From: an uncultured Fusobacteriaceae bacterium
GTDB taxonomy: Bacteria > Fusobacteriota > Fusobacteriia > Fusobacteriales > Fusobacteriaceae
Length of the DNA stretch: 6,259 nt
NCBI GenBank assembly: GCA_947072715.1
Contig: CAMTJB010000067.1
Coordinates: 1 to 6,259, forward strand
Direction of reading: 5' to 3'
In this document: positions 1 to 5,751 of the stretch, piece by piece
How the letters are laid out: each line of letters opens with the position of its first letter
Numbering within the stretch: position 1 is the stretch's first letter
Position numbers and translations under genes: made by a program
Notes under the pieces: model-generated
What the model saw: only the letters and a program-made list of their open reading frames with translations
Told to the model about the DNA's origin: nothing
Databases searched by the model: none

Positions 1-127
1 CTATTGCTCTATAGGAACTTCTAAAGAACTCTTTTATTTTTTCACTATCAATTGATATAAAATCGAATCCAGAGCTAGTATTTTTATTTTTAATTAACTC
101 TAAAAACTCTTTAATTAAATCATCCAT
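1..127 (-). CDS. Partial gene at the left edge, probably baseplate J by position
   Basis: The first 42 codons of a gene whose 3' end is outside the window. It starts at ATG 127, with GGGGGT eight bases before it, and overlaps W by eight bases. The peptide is MDDLIKEFLELIKNKNTSS, then GFDFISIDSEKIKEFFRSSY and RAI, with no stop before the edge. It is acidic and helical. In P2, Mu and most contractile-tail clusters the gene after W/gp25 is the baseplate J (gp47) wedge protein, so J is the expectation. The visible residues do not include a J signature I can recognise, and a short helical protein placed before J is possible. It is called on synteny alone. Confidence 0.5.
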   Translation of the reverse strand, partial: MDDLIKEFLELIKNKNTSSGFDFISIDSEKIKEFFRSSYRAI

Positions 128-443
128 TAACTATTACCCCCGTTATATCAAAATAGACTTCCCCATTAGCTCCATCACTGGACGTTTTTATAGATTTAAT
201 TATAAATCTCGGTTCATCTCTCTCAATCTCTTTTTTAGCTGCTATTATTCCTGCAAGTTCTATAAACTCTACTGGCTGGTCTACCAAGTCAGAATCTATT
301 CCTTTTTCTCTATTCAAAGGAACATTTCCCTTATATCTACTCAGAATATTTTTAACATTTTCTTTTACTTCTTCTTCTAAGCTCATTCCAAACTTATATT
401 GTTTTTGCTCTGTATTTGTTGAGAATTTTATAACATTTTCCAT
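120..443 (-). CDS. W: Baseplate wedge protein W (gp25-like)
   Basis: A 107-residue protein of the GPW/gp25 family (P2 gpW, T4 gp25, Mu gp46), a small baseplate wedge subunit that also has a counterpart in type VI secretion (TssE). The diagnostic region is VKENVKNILSRYKGNVPL (residues 26-43), matching the family's E-x-x-x-N-(I/L)-xx-(I/L)-L-(S/T)-x-(R/K)-x-G-x-x-P(x) motif, followed by EKGIDSDLVDQP (46-57) and a C-terminal beta segment with GEVYFDITGVIV. The family length of 100-140 is met. The start at 443 has AGGAG about six bases upstream. The TGA stop lies within the next gene, giving an eight-base overlap that suggests coupled translation. The gene is complete. Confidence 0.9.
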   Translation of the reverse strand: MENVIKFSTNTEQKQYKFGMSLEEEVKENVKNILSRYKGNVPLNREKGIDSDLVDQPVEFIELAGIIAAKKEIERDEPRFIIKSIKTSSDGANGEVYFDITGVIVNG

Positions 444-451
444 TTTTACTC

Positions 452-925
452 CTAGTTGTACTCTAGCATTTCAATTCTAACTTCTTTTACAATTGATGTT
501 CCTATCATTGAGAACCTTTTATCCATATCATCTAAATTTGTTATTACATATTTTTTAACATTTGAAGTATTTGTTCCCAGGTAAAAGGTAAAAGGGATCC
601 CCTCTTTTGCATAAGATATAATTTCTTCTACTGCAGCTGTTGGATTAGACATTAATGCTGTTAAAAGCTGCATATTGAAAGAAATACTTTGTAATCCTTC
701 TCCCGTAAAAACAAGTTTAGGTTTTCCATTAAACATTTGTATTTGTTCCCAATTATATGTATTTTTTTTACTTAGATCTTTTATAGTTTTAGTGTAAATT
801 TCAGACACTACAAATAAAATAGGCTTAAAAGCTAAAAAATTTGAAAGTTTTACTGGTAATTTACTATTCTTATTTATATTTATATGTTTATATGTTACAT
901 CTGGTTGAAGTGCTCCTACAATCAT
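452..925 (-). CDS. Putative tail protein resembling P2 gpU
   Basis: A 157-residue protein that I identify only by pattern. In P2 gpU-type proteins a short N-terminal part is followed by a basic/aromatic segment, a 'Q/F-G-G-...-I-' strand, a helix-rich middle, a G-x-P-(F/L) strand and a late F/S-G...K-(I/V)-x-(F/I)-x-(L/M) strand. Here I see YNWEQIQMFNGKPKLVFTG (57-75), EGLQSISFNMQLLTAL (76-91), AKEGIPFTFYLGTN (106-119), YVITNLDDMDKRF (126-138) and a final SIVKEVRIEMLEY. The N-terminus (1-50) is less familiar. gpU-type proteins are tail completion factors. Its location between spike V and wedge W is unusual for U, which usually sits next to the tape measure or D. It could instead be a different baseplate protein of similar beta structure. 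The start has AGAGGT upstream, and the stop TAG overlaps the ribosome binding site of W. No signal peptide or transmembrane segment is evident. Confidence 0.55.
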   Translation of the reverse strand: MIVGALQPDVTYKHININKNSKLPVKLSNFLAFKPILFVVSEIYTKTIKDLSKKNTYNWEQIQMFNGKPKLVFTGEGLQSISFNMQLLTALMSNPTAAVEEIISYAKEGIPFTFYLGTNTSNVKKYVITNLDDMDKRFSMIGTSIVKEVRIEMLEYN

Positions 926-940
926 ACTTTTACCTCTCTA

Positions 941-1504
941 TTACTTTGGTGGTGATGTATCTTTATTTCCATCATATTTATGAAAATGGACTAAGAATGA
1001 AATTCCTTTGCAAATAACATTTGTTAATGTTTCTATAACTCCAGAAACTGTTAAAGGTCCTGCATGAGACCAGTTGTCCGAAGTTGTAATTATCTTTGGT
1101 GATTGAATATTTAGACTTTCACTTGCATAAATATTTATTTTCTTACTTTCTATGTTTATGTTATTTACTATTGATAAATCTAGAGTTCCATTATTACTGT
1201 CATATTTGACTTTGCTCCCATCTGAAAAAATAACTATTTCTATTCCTTTTCCAGCTTCAAGTGGTGGCTTGTCTACATCATCGTAGCCACCTCCTAAATA
1301 CCATCCTACACCATAACTTTTAGAGTCATAAATAGCTATTCCGTTTTCGTTTATCTCTGGCATTGAATACTTTTTAGTACTTGATGTTCTACCTTGAAAA
1401 ACCAGTAAATCTGGTGTAGTTCTATCTTCATCTTCTATATATAATTTAACAGTACCTTTTTCATGATTTATTTCAGAGACTAGTCCATTTTCTGTTATTA
1501 TCAT
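941..1504 (-). CDS. V: Baseplate spike protein V with HxH iron-binding tip
   Basis: A 187-residue protein with the architecture of P2 gpV / Mu gp45, the trimeric needle that punctures the host outer membrane. An N-terminal OB-like domain (about 1-95) carries GLVSEINHEKGTVKLYIEDED and the Tyr/Gly-rich YGVGWYLGGGY (64-74). Next is a beta-prism/helix section with hexad-like repeats (NNINIES, KKINIYASES, LNIQSPK, about 114-137). After SHAGPLTVSGVI, the C-terminus has H173-F-H175 followed by GNKDTSPPK. In P2 gpV and the related phi92 spike, a C-terminal HxH from three subunits holds an iron ion at the tip, and the same arrangement is predicted here. The start codon overlaps the D stop (ATGA), with GGGAGGG nine bases ahead. 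The protein is complete and of near-typical length. Confidence 0.9.
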   Translation of the reverse strand: MIITENGLVSEINHEKGTVKLYIEDEDRTTPDLLVFQGRTSSTKKYSMPEINENGIAIYDSKSYGVGWYLGGGYDDVDKPPLEAGKGIEIVIFSDGSKVKYDSNNGTLDLSIVNNINIESKKINIYASESLNIQSPKIITTSDNWSHAGPLTVSGVIETLTNVICKGISFLVHFHKYDGNKDTSPPK

Positions 1505-2613
1505 ATTTCATAACCCTCCCAGTTGCACTGCCTCATATCTAAGCTAAAGACTCCTGTTTTTAAATTAACACTTGTTCTTTGAACTATGTATTTCCCATTT
1601 ACAAGCTTTCCAAAATTTGATAATAAAACTGTGTCTCCTGGGTAATAGAAAATCCCTTTATAGAGTAGTGTTATATTTACTAGAATATTCTTGTTATTTT
1701 CTTTTTTTAGCATTTTAGACGCAATTTTCTTTAGGTATGCTTCTTTCTCCTGTTTATTCTTTCCAGTAACTTCCTGAGAGTATACTTTCTTTAAAATTCT
1801 TTCATTTTGTGCACTATATCCTTTAATATCTTTTATATAAAATGAACTTTTTATTATCTCTCTTGATTTAGGGTCTTTATAATAAAGTTCACATTTATTA
1901 TAGATTTTACTATCTGATGTTTCAAAAGTTGCTGGAGTAGATATATCTTCAATATAAATAGTATCTACTATTTTACTTTTTTCTTGCATTGCCTCTTCTG
2001 CTAATATCAACTTATTATTATTAAAAAGTTTTATATTAATTTCCAATTCATTGCATAATCTTTTTAATAAATCCCAATATGTTTCTTGTGATCTCATGTT
2101 TTCAGATTCTTCATATCTTAACTCTTCTTTAGCTTTTCTTTTCTCCTGCTGAACTATTCCATAGGTCCTCTCAAAAGATACTTTATATACAAGTTCCAAT
2201 CCACACTCTTTTACAATATCGGTTGCTATCTTTTTTAATGAGCAATTAGTCCATGTTTTAGTATAGAACTCAGTTAGAATTTTGCTTGAAGTGTCTACAC
2301 TTAAAGTTCTTAATTTTATCTTATATGGTGGCATCTGATATTCAATTGTATCTACTGTAAACTCCCCTATAAAGACATTGTTATAACCAGGAAGGTCTAC
2401 AAAACCAAGAGTTTTCCAATATGCTTCAACTTTATCTCCTTTTTGGGGCAAATAGTCATTTAACCATTTCTTATCACGATCTAGTATCTCTACATCAAAG
2501 CTATCAATTTCATTTATACTTTGGTCAAAAGGAGCTGAAATTAAATCTTTTTCTATTTCTGCTGATATATTAACGCCTTTATATTTTAAAACTAAATTGC
2601 ATCTTCTTCCCAT
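1501..2613 (-). CDS. D: Late control protein D, baseplate hub
   Basis: A 370-residue protein of the phage late control gene D family (P2 gpD, Mu gp44, T4 gp27-like), whose trimer joins the tail tube to the spike. Seen: an N-terminal beta-rich part with APFDQSINEIDSFDVEILD (residues 27-45), FIGEFTVDTIEY (81-92), then WTNCSLKKIATDIVKECGLEL (121-141), SQETYWDLLKRLCNELEI (175-192, the usual S-ET-W-LL-L pattern of the family), and a C-terminal beta-barrel segment with YYPGDTVLLSNFGKLVNGKY. A charged stretch around 157-172 (QEKRKAKEELRYEES) resembles the linker between the two beta-barrel halves. The start at 2613 has AAAGGTGA upstream, overlapping the stop of X. The stop TGA overlaps the ATG of V in an ATGA junction. 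The protein is complete, with no missing region apparent. The name reflects the P2 gene; any regulatory role is not implied. Confidence 0.92.
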   Translation of the reverse strand: MGRRCNLVLKYKGVNISAEIEKDLISAPFDQSINEIDSFDVEILDRDKKWLNDYLPQKGDKVEAYWKTLGFVDLPGYNNVFIGEFTVDTIEYQMPPYKIKLRTLSVDTSSKILTEFYTKTWTNCSLKKIATDIVKECGLELVYKVSFERTYGIVQQEKRKAKEELRYEESENMRSQETYWDLLKRLCNELEINIKLFNNNKLILAEEAMQEKSKIVDTIYIEDISTPATFETSDSKIYNKCELYYKDPKSREIIKSSFYIKDIKGYSAQNERILKKVYSQEVTGKNKQEKEAYLKKIASKMLKKENNKNILVNITLLYKGIFYYPGDTVLLSNFGKLVNGKYIVQRTSVNLKTGVFSLDMRQCNWEGYEI

Positions 2614-2617
2614 TTAA

Positions 2618-2821
2618 TCACCTTTCCCATGGGGGGATATTAGATATTTCATTCTCTAAAATGGGGATGCTTAGCTCTAATCCAGCAGGTAATACTGGGA
2701 TTCCTGAATATTGAGGATTAGCATTAAGTATTATTGAAAAGTTACTAGAGTTCCCATATTCTAGGTAGCTTATATAGTCCCAAGTATCTCCTTCATCTGT
2801 TATATATTTCTTAAAACTCAT
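2618..2821 (-). CDS. X: Tail protein X, LysM-like hub/baseplate component
   Basis: A 67-residue protein matching the P2 gpX tail protein family, a small LysM-like fold that sits between the tube/tape measure and the gpD hub. Seen: GDTWDYISYLEYG (residues 11-23), with the GDTW and YG typical of the family, NANP (33-36) and LPAGLELSIP (44-53). Its length is typical. The start at 2821 follows the tape measure TAG by one base, and its ribosome binding site (AGGAGA) is encoded by the tape measure's final codons, so the two are probably translationally coupled. The stop TGA (2620-2618) lies inside the ribosome binding site of gene D. LysM domains can bind peptidoglycan, but in gpX-type proteins the role is structural, and I see no catalytic part. 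Confidence 0.9.
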   Translation of the reverse strand: MSFKKYITDEGDTWDYISYLEYGNSSNFSIILNANPQYSGIPVLPAGLELSIPILENEISNIPPWER

Positions 2822-2822
2822 A

Positions 2823-4688
2823 CTATCTTCTCCTCATTCTTTCTTTTTCCCATTTTGAAAACTCTTTTTCAAAATCTCTAAATGTTGATTTCGCTACTTC
2901 CGAAATGGAATCTTTATCCATGTTTCCATTAATGTTATAAACTGGATTAAAACTAAAGTTACTTTTTGTGTTTTCATTTGTATAGTTGCTATTACTAGAT
3001 GTTCCAATTAATCTTCCTGTTGCTTCCCATAAGTTTCTACTATTAGCACTTCCATTAATTGGTATTAGAGCTTCCGCTCCTGCTTCTCCAAAAATTCCAA
3101 CATGACTATCATTAAATATTCCTCCTCTAGCATGTTGTGGCAAATCATAATCATTATTAGGAATAATCTCCCTATCAAAAGGGTTTCTTCCTGCCTTCTG
3201 ATAAGTGGCTTGCATTTTCTCCCCCATTAAACTTGGATTTTTCTTTATTGCTTCCCTTAGTTGAGGAGTTGCATTTTTTTCATAAGCGTTTATAACTGCG
3301 TTATCTGAATCTCCAAAAGTTAGCATATCTACAAATTTTTGAACTTGCTCATCATAACCTAGAAGCTTTATTAAATCATTTATTAACTCTCCTATTGCTG
3401 TTCCTATTGTCCAGCCTGCACCAATTGCTCCTAAAGCCCCTAATGCTCCTGACATTGATTTAACATTTACTTCTTGCTTTGCTAAACTTGTTAGAGCTCC
3501 TACAGTCTTTTTTCCTATTGCTGTTTCTGCTATCCAGCCTGCTGCTTTCATAACTGTAATAAAGCTATTAAGTGTTCCACTTACAATCTTGAGTCCTGCT
3601 CCAAAAGCTATTAATCCTACAGTTCCATATAGGAAAATTTTCATATATCTCTCAAACTTTGCAGGATCTTGTTTTTGTAATTCAACTAACTTTTCTGATA
3701 GAGTTTTTAAATATCCTATGAATTTGTTTATCTCTGGGAGTAGAGTAGTTCCCAAGTTAGTTGCTAATATTTGAGATACTCCTTTTAAGTTTTCTAAAGC
3801 ATTTGCTGTAGTTTTTAGTCTCTCTTCATACTCTTTATCCATACTGCTTTCAAATAGTTTCTTATTCTTCATTGCATCTAAGTTTTTCCTTAAATTTTTA
3901 GTACCATTTACTAAATTTGATACAACTGTGATAGCCTCTTGTCCAAATAACTCTTTAATGACTCCCACTTGCTTGGATTTATCAAGTTTAGATATTCTTT
4001 CTAAAACTTTTATAAGAGTCCCTTCAGCATTCTTTTGCATATCTTTACCAACTGTTTTATAGCTTAAACCTAACCTTTTATATGCATCTGCTTGACTATC
4101 AGTTGCTGCATCTGCCCCTGCAAGTGTTACCATCATCTTTTTTACTCCAGTTGCTGCTACATTTGCATCCATATTCATATCTAAAAGAGTTGCTCCTACT
4201 GCTGCTGTTTGTCCTGCTGTAAATCCTGCTATTTTACCTAAAGAACCAACTGTATTTTGATATGTGATTAATGGAGTTGCTGCTGCTCCTGTTGTATTTG
4301 TTAAATAGTTTATTTGATCCAACATCTGTTCAAGCTGTGGAATTGTCATTCCAAAAGCTTGTTTCATTCCTAACCCCATCTCTGCCGCTTGCTGTTTCTC
4401 CATATCCATTGCAACTGCCATTTTAGTTGTCAAAACTATATTTTCTTCTACGTTTTCTAGTTTTACACCTCTTTGACCTGCTGCAGCTATTGATCCATAT
4501 AAATCTGTAAGAGATATTGCCATCTTCTTTTCTGTTATAAGTTTTTGCATTTTTGATTTAAATGCTTCTTCTTCTTTTTTATCTTTAAAATCAAATTGTT
4601 TTTTAACATCTGCAAAGGCTGATTCAGTATTTATTGCTTGATAAACTAAAGGAGTTAAAATAGTTGCGCCTACTGCTCCTGCACCCAT
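2823..4688 (-). CDS. Tape measure main body (621 aa from first ATG after the stops)
   Basis: Holds the conserved phage tape measure core. Near the start comes the TESAFADVKKQFDF type segment (residues 16-29), then the alanine-rich region with MAVAMDMEKQQAAEMG and the TNTTGAAATPLITY/AGFTAGQTAAVGA stretch (to about 170), as in the TP901-type tape measure core family. Two Gly/Ala-rich hydrophobic segments follow, near residues 348-366 (LYGTVGLIAFGAGLKIVSG) and 411-443. Near residue 518 is ARGGIFNDSHVGIFGEAGAE followed by ALIPI, a motif common near the C-termini of many tape measure proteins. The last 30 residues are a charged helix. The ATG at 4688 has only a weak GGAA nearby and lies 144 bases after the TGA, with no ATG, GTG or TTG in frame between, so efficient restart is doubtful. 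The natural N-terminus is more likely the 5264 start. The stop is one base from the X start codon. Confidence 0.82.
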   Translation of the reverse strand: MGAGAVGATILTPLVYQAINTESAFADVKKQFDFKDKKEEEAFKSKMQKLITEKKMAISLTDLYGSIAAAGQRGVKLENVEENIVLTTKMAVAMDMEKQQAAEMGLGMKQAFGMTIPQLEQMLDQINYLTNTTGAAATPLITYQNTVGSLGKIAGFTAGQTAAVGATLLDMNMDANVAATGVKKMMVTLAGADAATDSQADAYKRLGLSYKTVGKDMQKNAEGTLIKVLERISKLDKSKQVGVIKELFGQEAITVVSNLVNGTKNLRKNLDAMKNKKLFESSMDKEYEERLKTTANALENLKGVSQILATNLGTTLLPEINKFIGYLKTLSEKLVELQKQDPAKFERYMKIFLYGTVGLIAFGAGLKIVSGTLNSFITVMKAAGWIAETAIGKKTVGALTSLAKQEVNVKSMSGALGALGAIGAGWTIGTAIGELINDLIKLLGYDEQVQKFVDMLTFGDSDNAVINAYEKNATPQLREAIKKNPSLMGEKMQATYQKAGRNPFDREIIPNNDYDLPQHARGGIFNDSHVGIFGEAGAEALIPINGSANSRNLWEATGRLIGTSSNSNYTNENTKSNFSFNPVYNINGNMDKDSISEVAKSTFRDFEKEFSKWEKERMRRR

Positions 4689-4850
4689 AGCTTTATTTCC
4701 AGCATTATTTATTCCTTTACTTGCTGATTCTAGTTTTTTTATTGTTTTTTTTCTTCTTTCAATTCTTTCTTGTTGCTCTTTTAATTTATTTATTTTCTCT
4801 AGTTCTTTAGATGTTTGATTATATTTTTTATTTCACTCTTCAACACTCTT

Positions 4851-5264
4851 TTATTCTTTATCAATTTGCCCAACATAACTATTAATTTTGCTTTTTTGAT
4901 TTACATAAGATGCACCTAATCTTTCTAATTCTTTTTCTAAATTCTTATATTTTTTAGCTAATTCTGGGCTTTTATCATCTTTCATTTCTTTGGAAGTTAA
5001 TTCAAGTCTATGTCTAACTTTTTCCATTTCACGTTCTGTATCTTTAAAACCTTTATTTAATTTACTTAATTTTTCAGGACTCTCAGCTATTGATTTATTT
5101 AGTTTTTCAATATCTTTAGCTGTTTTAAGCTGTACTGCTCCAAATTTTGCTTCAACTTTAGACAAGTCTGAAACTGCTCCTTGCGCTTGTCCTATTGAAC
5201 TTTTAAAATTTGAAGAGAGTTTTGCTCCTATTGCAAATTCTATCTTTTTTTCATTACCTGGCAT
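4851..5264 (-). CDS. Tape measure N-terminal fragment (137 aa)
   Basis: This is the part that would be translated without readthrough, from ATG 5264 (AAGGAG about nine bases upstream) to TAA 4853-4851. It starts with a short beta-like segment (KIEFAIGAKLSSNF, residues 7-20), typical of tape measure N-termini, and then is almost all charged helix. A long coiled coil runs from about residue 45 to 137 with repeated L/K/E spacing (for example KDTEREMEKVRHRLEL). It has no transmembrane segment and no recognisable catalytic motif. Alone it would lack the conserved tape measure core, the hydrophobic segments and the C-terminal region that normally attaches to the baseplate hub. I see no reason to call it a separate gene, because its coiled coil continues in the same frame beyond the stops. 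Confidence 0.7.
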   Translation of the reverse strand: MPGNEKKIEFAIGAKLSSNFKSSIGQAQGAVSDLSKVEAKFGAVQLKTAKDIEKLNKSIAESPEKLSKLNKGFKDTEREMEKVRHRLELTSKEMKDDKSPELAKKYKNLEKELERLGASYVNQKSKINSYVGQIDKE

Positions 5265-5278
5265 TCTCTCTTCTCCTT

Positions 5279-5739
5279 TTATTCTTTATTACTAACTATT
5301 TCTATCCATTCATATAAATCTGAAATTGGAATCTTTAAAAAATAGTTAGTTCCATTTCCAGTTCTCTCATGCAATCTAAATCCTATTTTCCTAATAACTC
5401 TTCCAACTTCTCCATCATTTCCTGTGTTATCGTTGCTGAGTCCGAGTATCCTATAAAACCCCTAATTTCTCTCACAATCTGATTAAATTCATTTATTGGT
5501 AGTTTTATGAAATCTGAATAATCAACTCCTAATACTTGTGATGATAATTCAGCAATATATTGATCTGAGCTTTCTTTAATTCCATTAAATGCAACAAATC
5601 CTTTCTTTAAAAAATTCTGTTCTGCTGTTATCACGTGCTCCCCAAGAATCATATCTTCTGATAATTCAATTTCTGTTATTATATTTTTTATTTCATTTTC
5701 TATTTTTGTTATTCCATTTTTTAATATAATCTTTTTCAT
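5279..5739 (-). CDS. E': Tail assembly chaperone E-E' (-1 frameshift fusion)
   Basis: Predicted fusion of 153 residues: the first 95 of E, then 58 from the -1 frame, starting YRILGLSND and ending at TAA 5281-5279. In P2, lambda and many tailed phages the shifted chaperone is made at a low ratio and bridges tape measure and tube proteins. Support here: the -1 frame has a TAG at 5464-5462 and is then open from 5461; GGGTTTT lies exactly at 5461-5455; the -1 frame has no ATG, so independent initiation is unlikely; its peptide looks like protein (RKIGFRLHERTGNG, then KIPISDLYEWIEIV, a Trp-containing amphipathic helix); and its stop falls directly before the AAGGAG of the tape measure gene, as other junctions in this operon do. 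It also fills the otherwise empty gap at 5265-5382. The shift itself is inferred. P2 uses a different heptamer (TTTTTTG). Confidence 0.78.
5383..5739 (-). CDS. E: Tail assembly chaperone E (unshifted product)
   Basis: Encodes 118 residues in the position and with the features of the P2 gpE / Mu gp41-type tail assembly chaperone, which binds the tape measure protein and helps tube subunits polymerise round it, and is absent from the finished tail. Seen: an N-terminal beta-type segment rich in Lys and Ile, then a helical part with YSDFIKLPINEF (residues 74-85) and a REIRGF segment (90-95), the place where such chaperones usually shift frame. I chose the ATG at 5739 because AAGGGAGAG lies five bases before it. 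The frame can be extended to a TTG at 5760, but that start has no ribosome binding site and lies inside the tube gene. The final 23 residues, after the slippery site, are encoded by DNA that is also read in the -1 frame. The unshifted protein should be the more abundant form. Confidence 0.88.
   Translation of the reverse strand: MKKIILKNGITKIENEIKNIITEIELSEDMILGEHVITAEQNFLKKGFVAFNGIKESSDQYIAELSSQVLGVDYSDFIKLPINEFNQIVREIRGFIGYSDSATITQEMMEKLEELLGK
5455..5461 (-). promoter_or_regulatory. Slippery heptamer G GGT TTT for -1 frameshift
   Basis: Read in the E frame this is AGG GGT TTT ATA, so the heptamer GGGTTTT has the X XXY YYZ form. After slipping back one base the tRNAs pair with GGG and TTT and the next codon is TAT at 5455-5453. 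It lies immediately after the last -1-frame stop (5464-5462), which is where a functional site would be expected. I could not recognise a convincing stem-loop or pseudoknot just downstream by eye. Confidence 0.72.
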
Positions 5740-5742
5740 GGT

Positions 5743-5751
5743 CTCTCCCTT
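5743..5751 (-). promoter_or_regulatory. Ribosome binding site fixing the E start
   Basis: Minus strand AAGGGAGAG, five bases before the ATG at 5739. It begins within the tail tube gene's TAA stop (5752-5750), so the two genes are translationally adjacent. This decides for the ATG at 5739 over the upstream in-frame TTG at 5760. Confidence 0.75.

Larger units (their letters stand above)
2823..5264 (-). pseudogene. Tail tape measure gene interrupted by two in-frame stops
   Basis: Tape measure proteins set tail length and occupy the tube lumen until ejection. The gene starts at ATG 5264 behind AAGGAG and ends at TAG 2825-2823, 813 codons before the final stop. Codon 138 is TAA (4853-4851) and codon 144 is TGA (4835-4833). 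Between them are codons for KSVEE, and after the TGA the same frame stays open for 48 codons of Lys/Glu/Gln-rich coiled coil (for example KELEKINKLKEQQERIE) that join smoothly to the conserved body. Upstream and downstream parts are thus in one frame and both look like one protein. TAA and TGA are each one substitution away from the Leu codon TTA, which would fit the coiled coil, so nonsense mutation is the simplest explanation. A sequencing or assembly error, or stop readthrough, are alternatives. If functional at full length, the usual rule of about 0.15 nm per residue gives a tail near 120 nm. Confidence 0.8.

Noticed and set aside
3589..3774. Plus-strand ORF of 61 codons
   Set aside because: It is antisense to the conserved tape measure body, has no convincing ribosome binding site, and its peptide follows from the complementary codons.
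4734..4752. Poly-T tracts as a transcription terminator
   Set aside because: On the minus strand they are AAA lysine codons of a coiled coil, with no GC-rich hairpin before them. On the plus strand there is no gene to terminate.
4833..4853. Altered genetic code or an intron at the tape measure stops
   Set aside because: TAA, TGA and TAG all end other genes here at sensible places with the next ribosome binding site at or near the stop. The interval between stops is 15 sense bases and the frame is continuous, so nothing intron-like fits.
4990..5295. Plus-strand ORF of 101 codons
   Set aside because: It is antisense to the tape measure coiled coil and E' end. The Ser/Leu/Phe-rich peptide is the usual complement of Lys/Glu-rich coding DNA.
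5386..5392. A GGA AAA as an alternative -1 slip site just before the E stop
   Set aside because: A slip on AAA could also enter the E' frame, but A-GGA does not re-pair well in the P site, and GGGTTTT lies exactly where the -1 frame opens. Codon bias also suggests the -1 frame is used from the earlier site.
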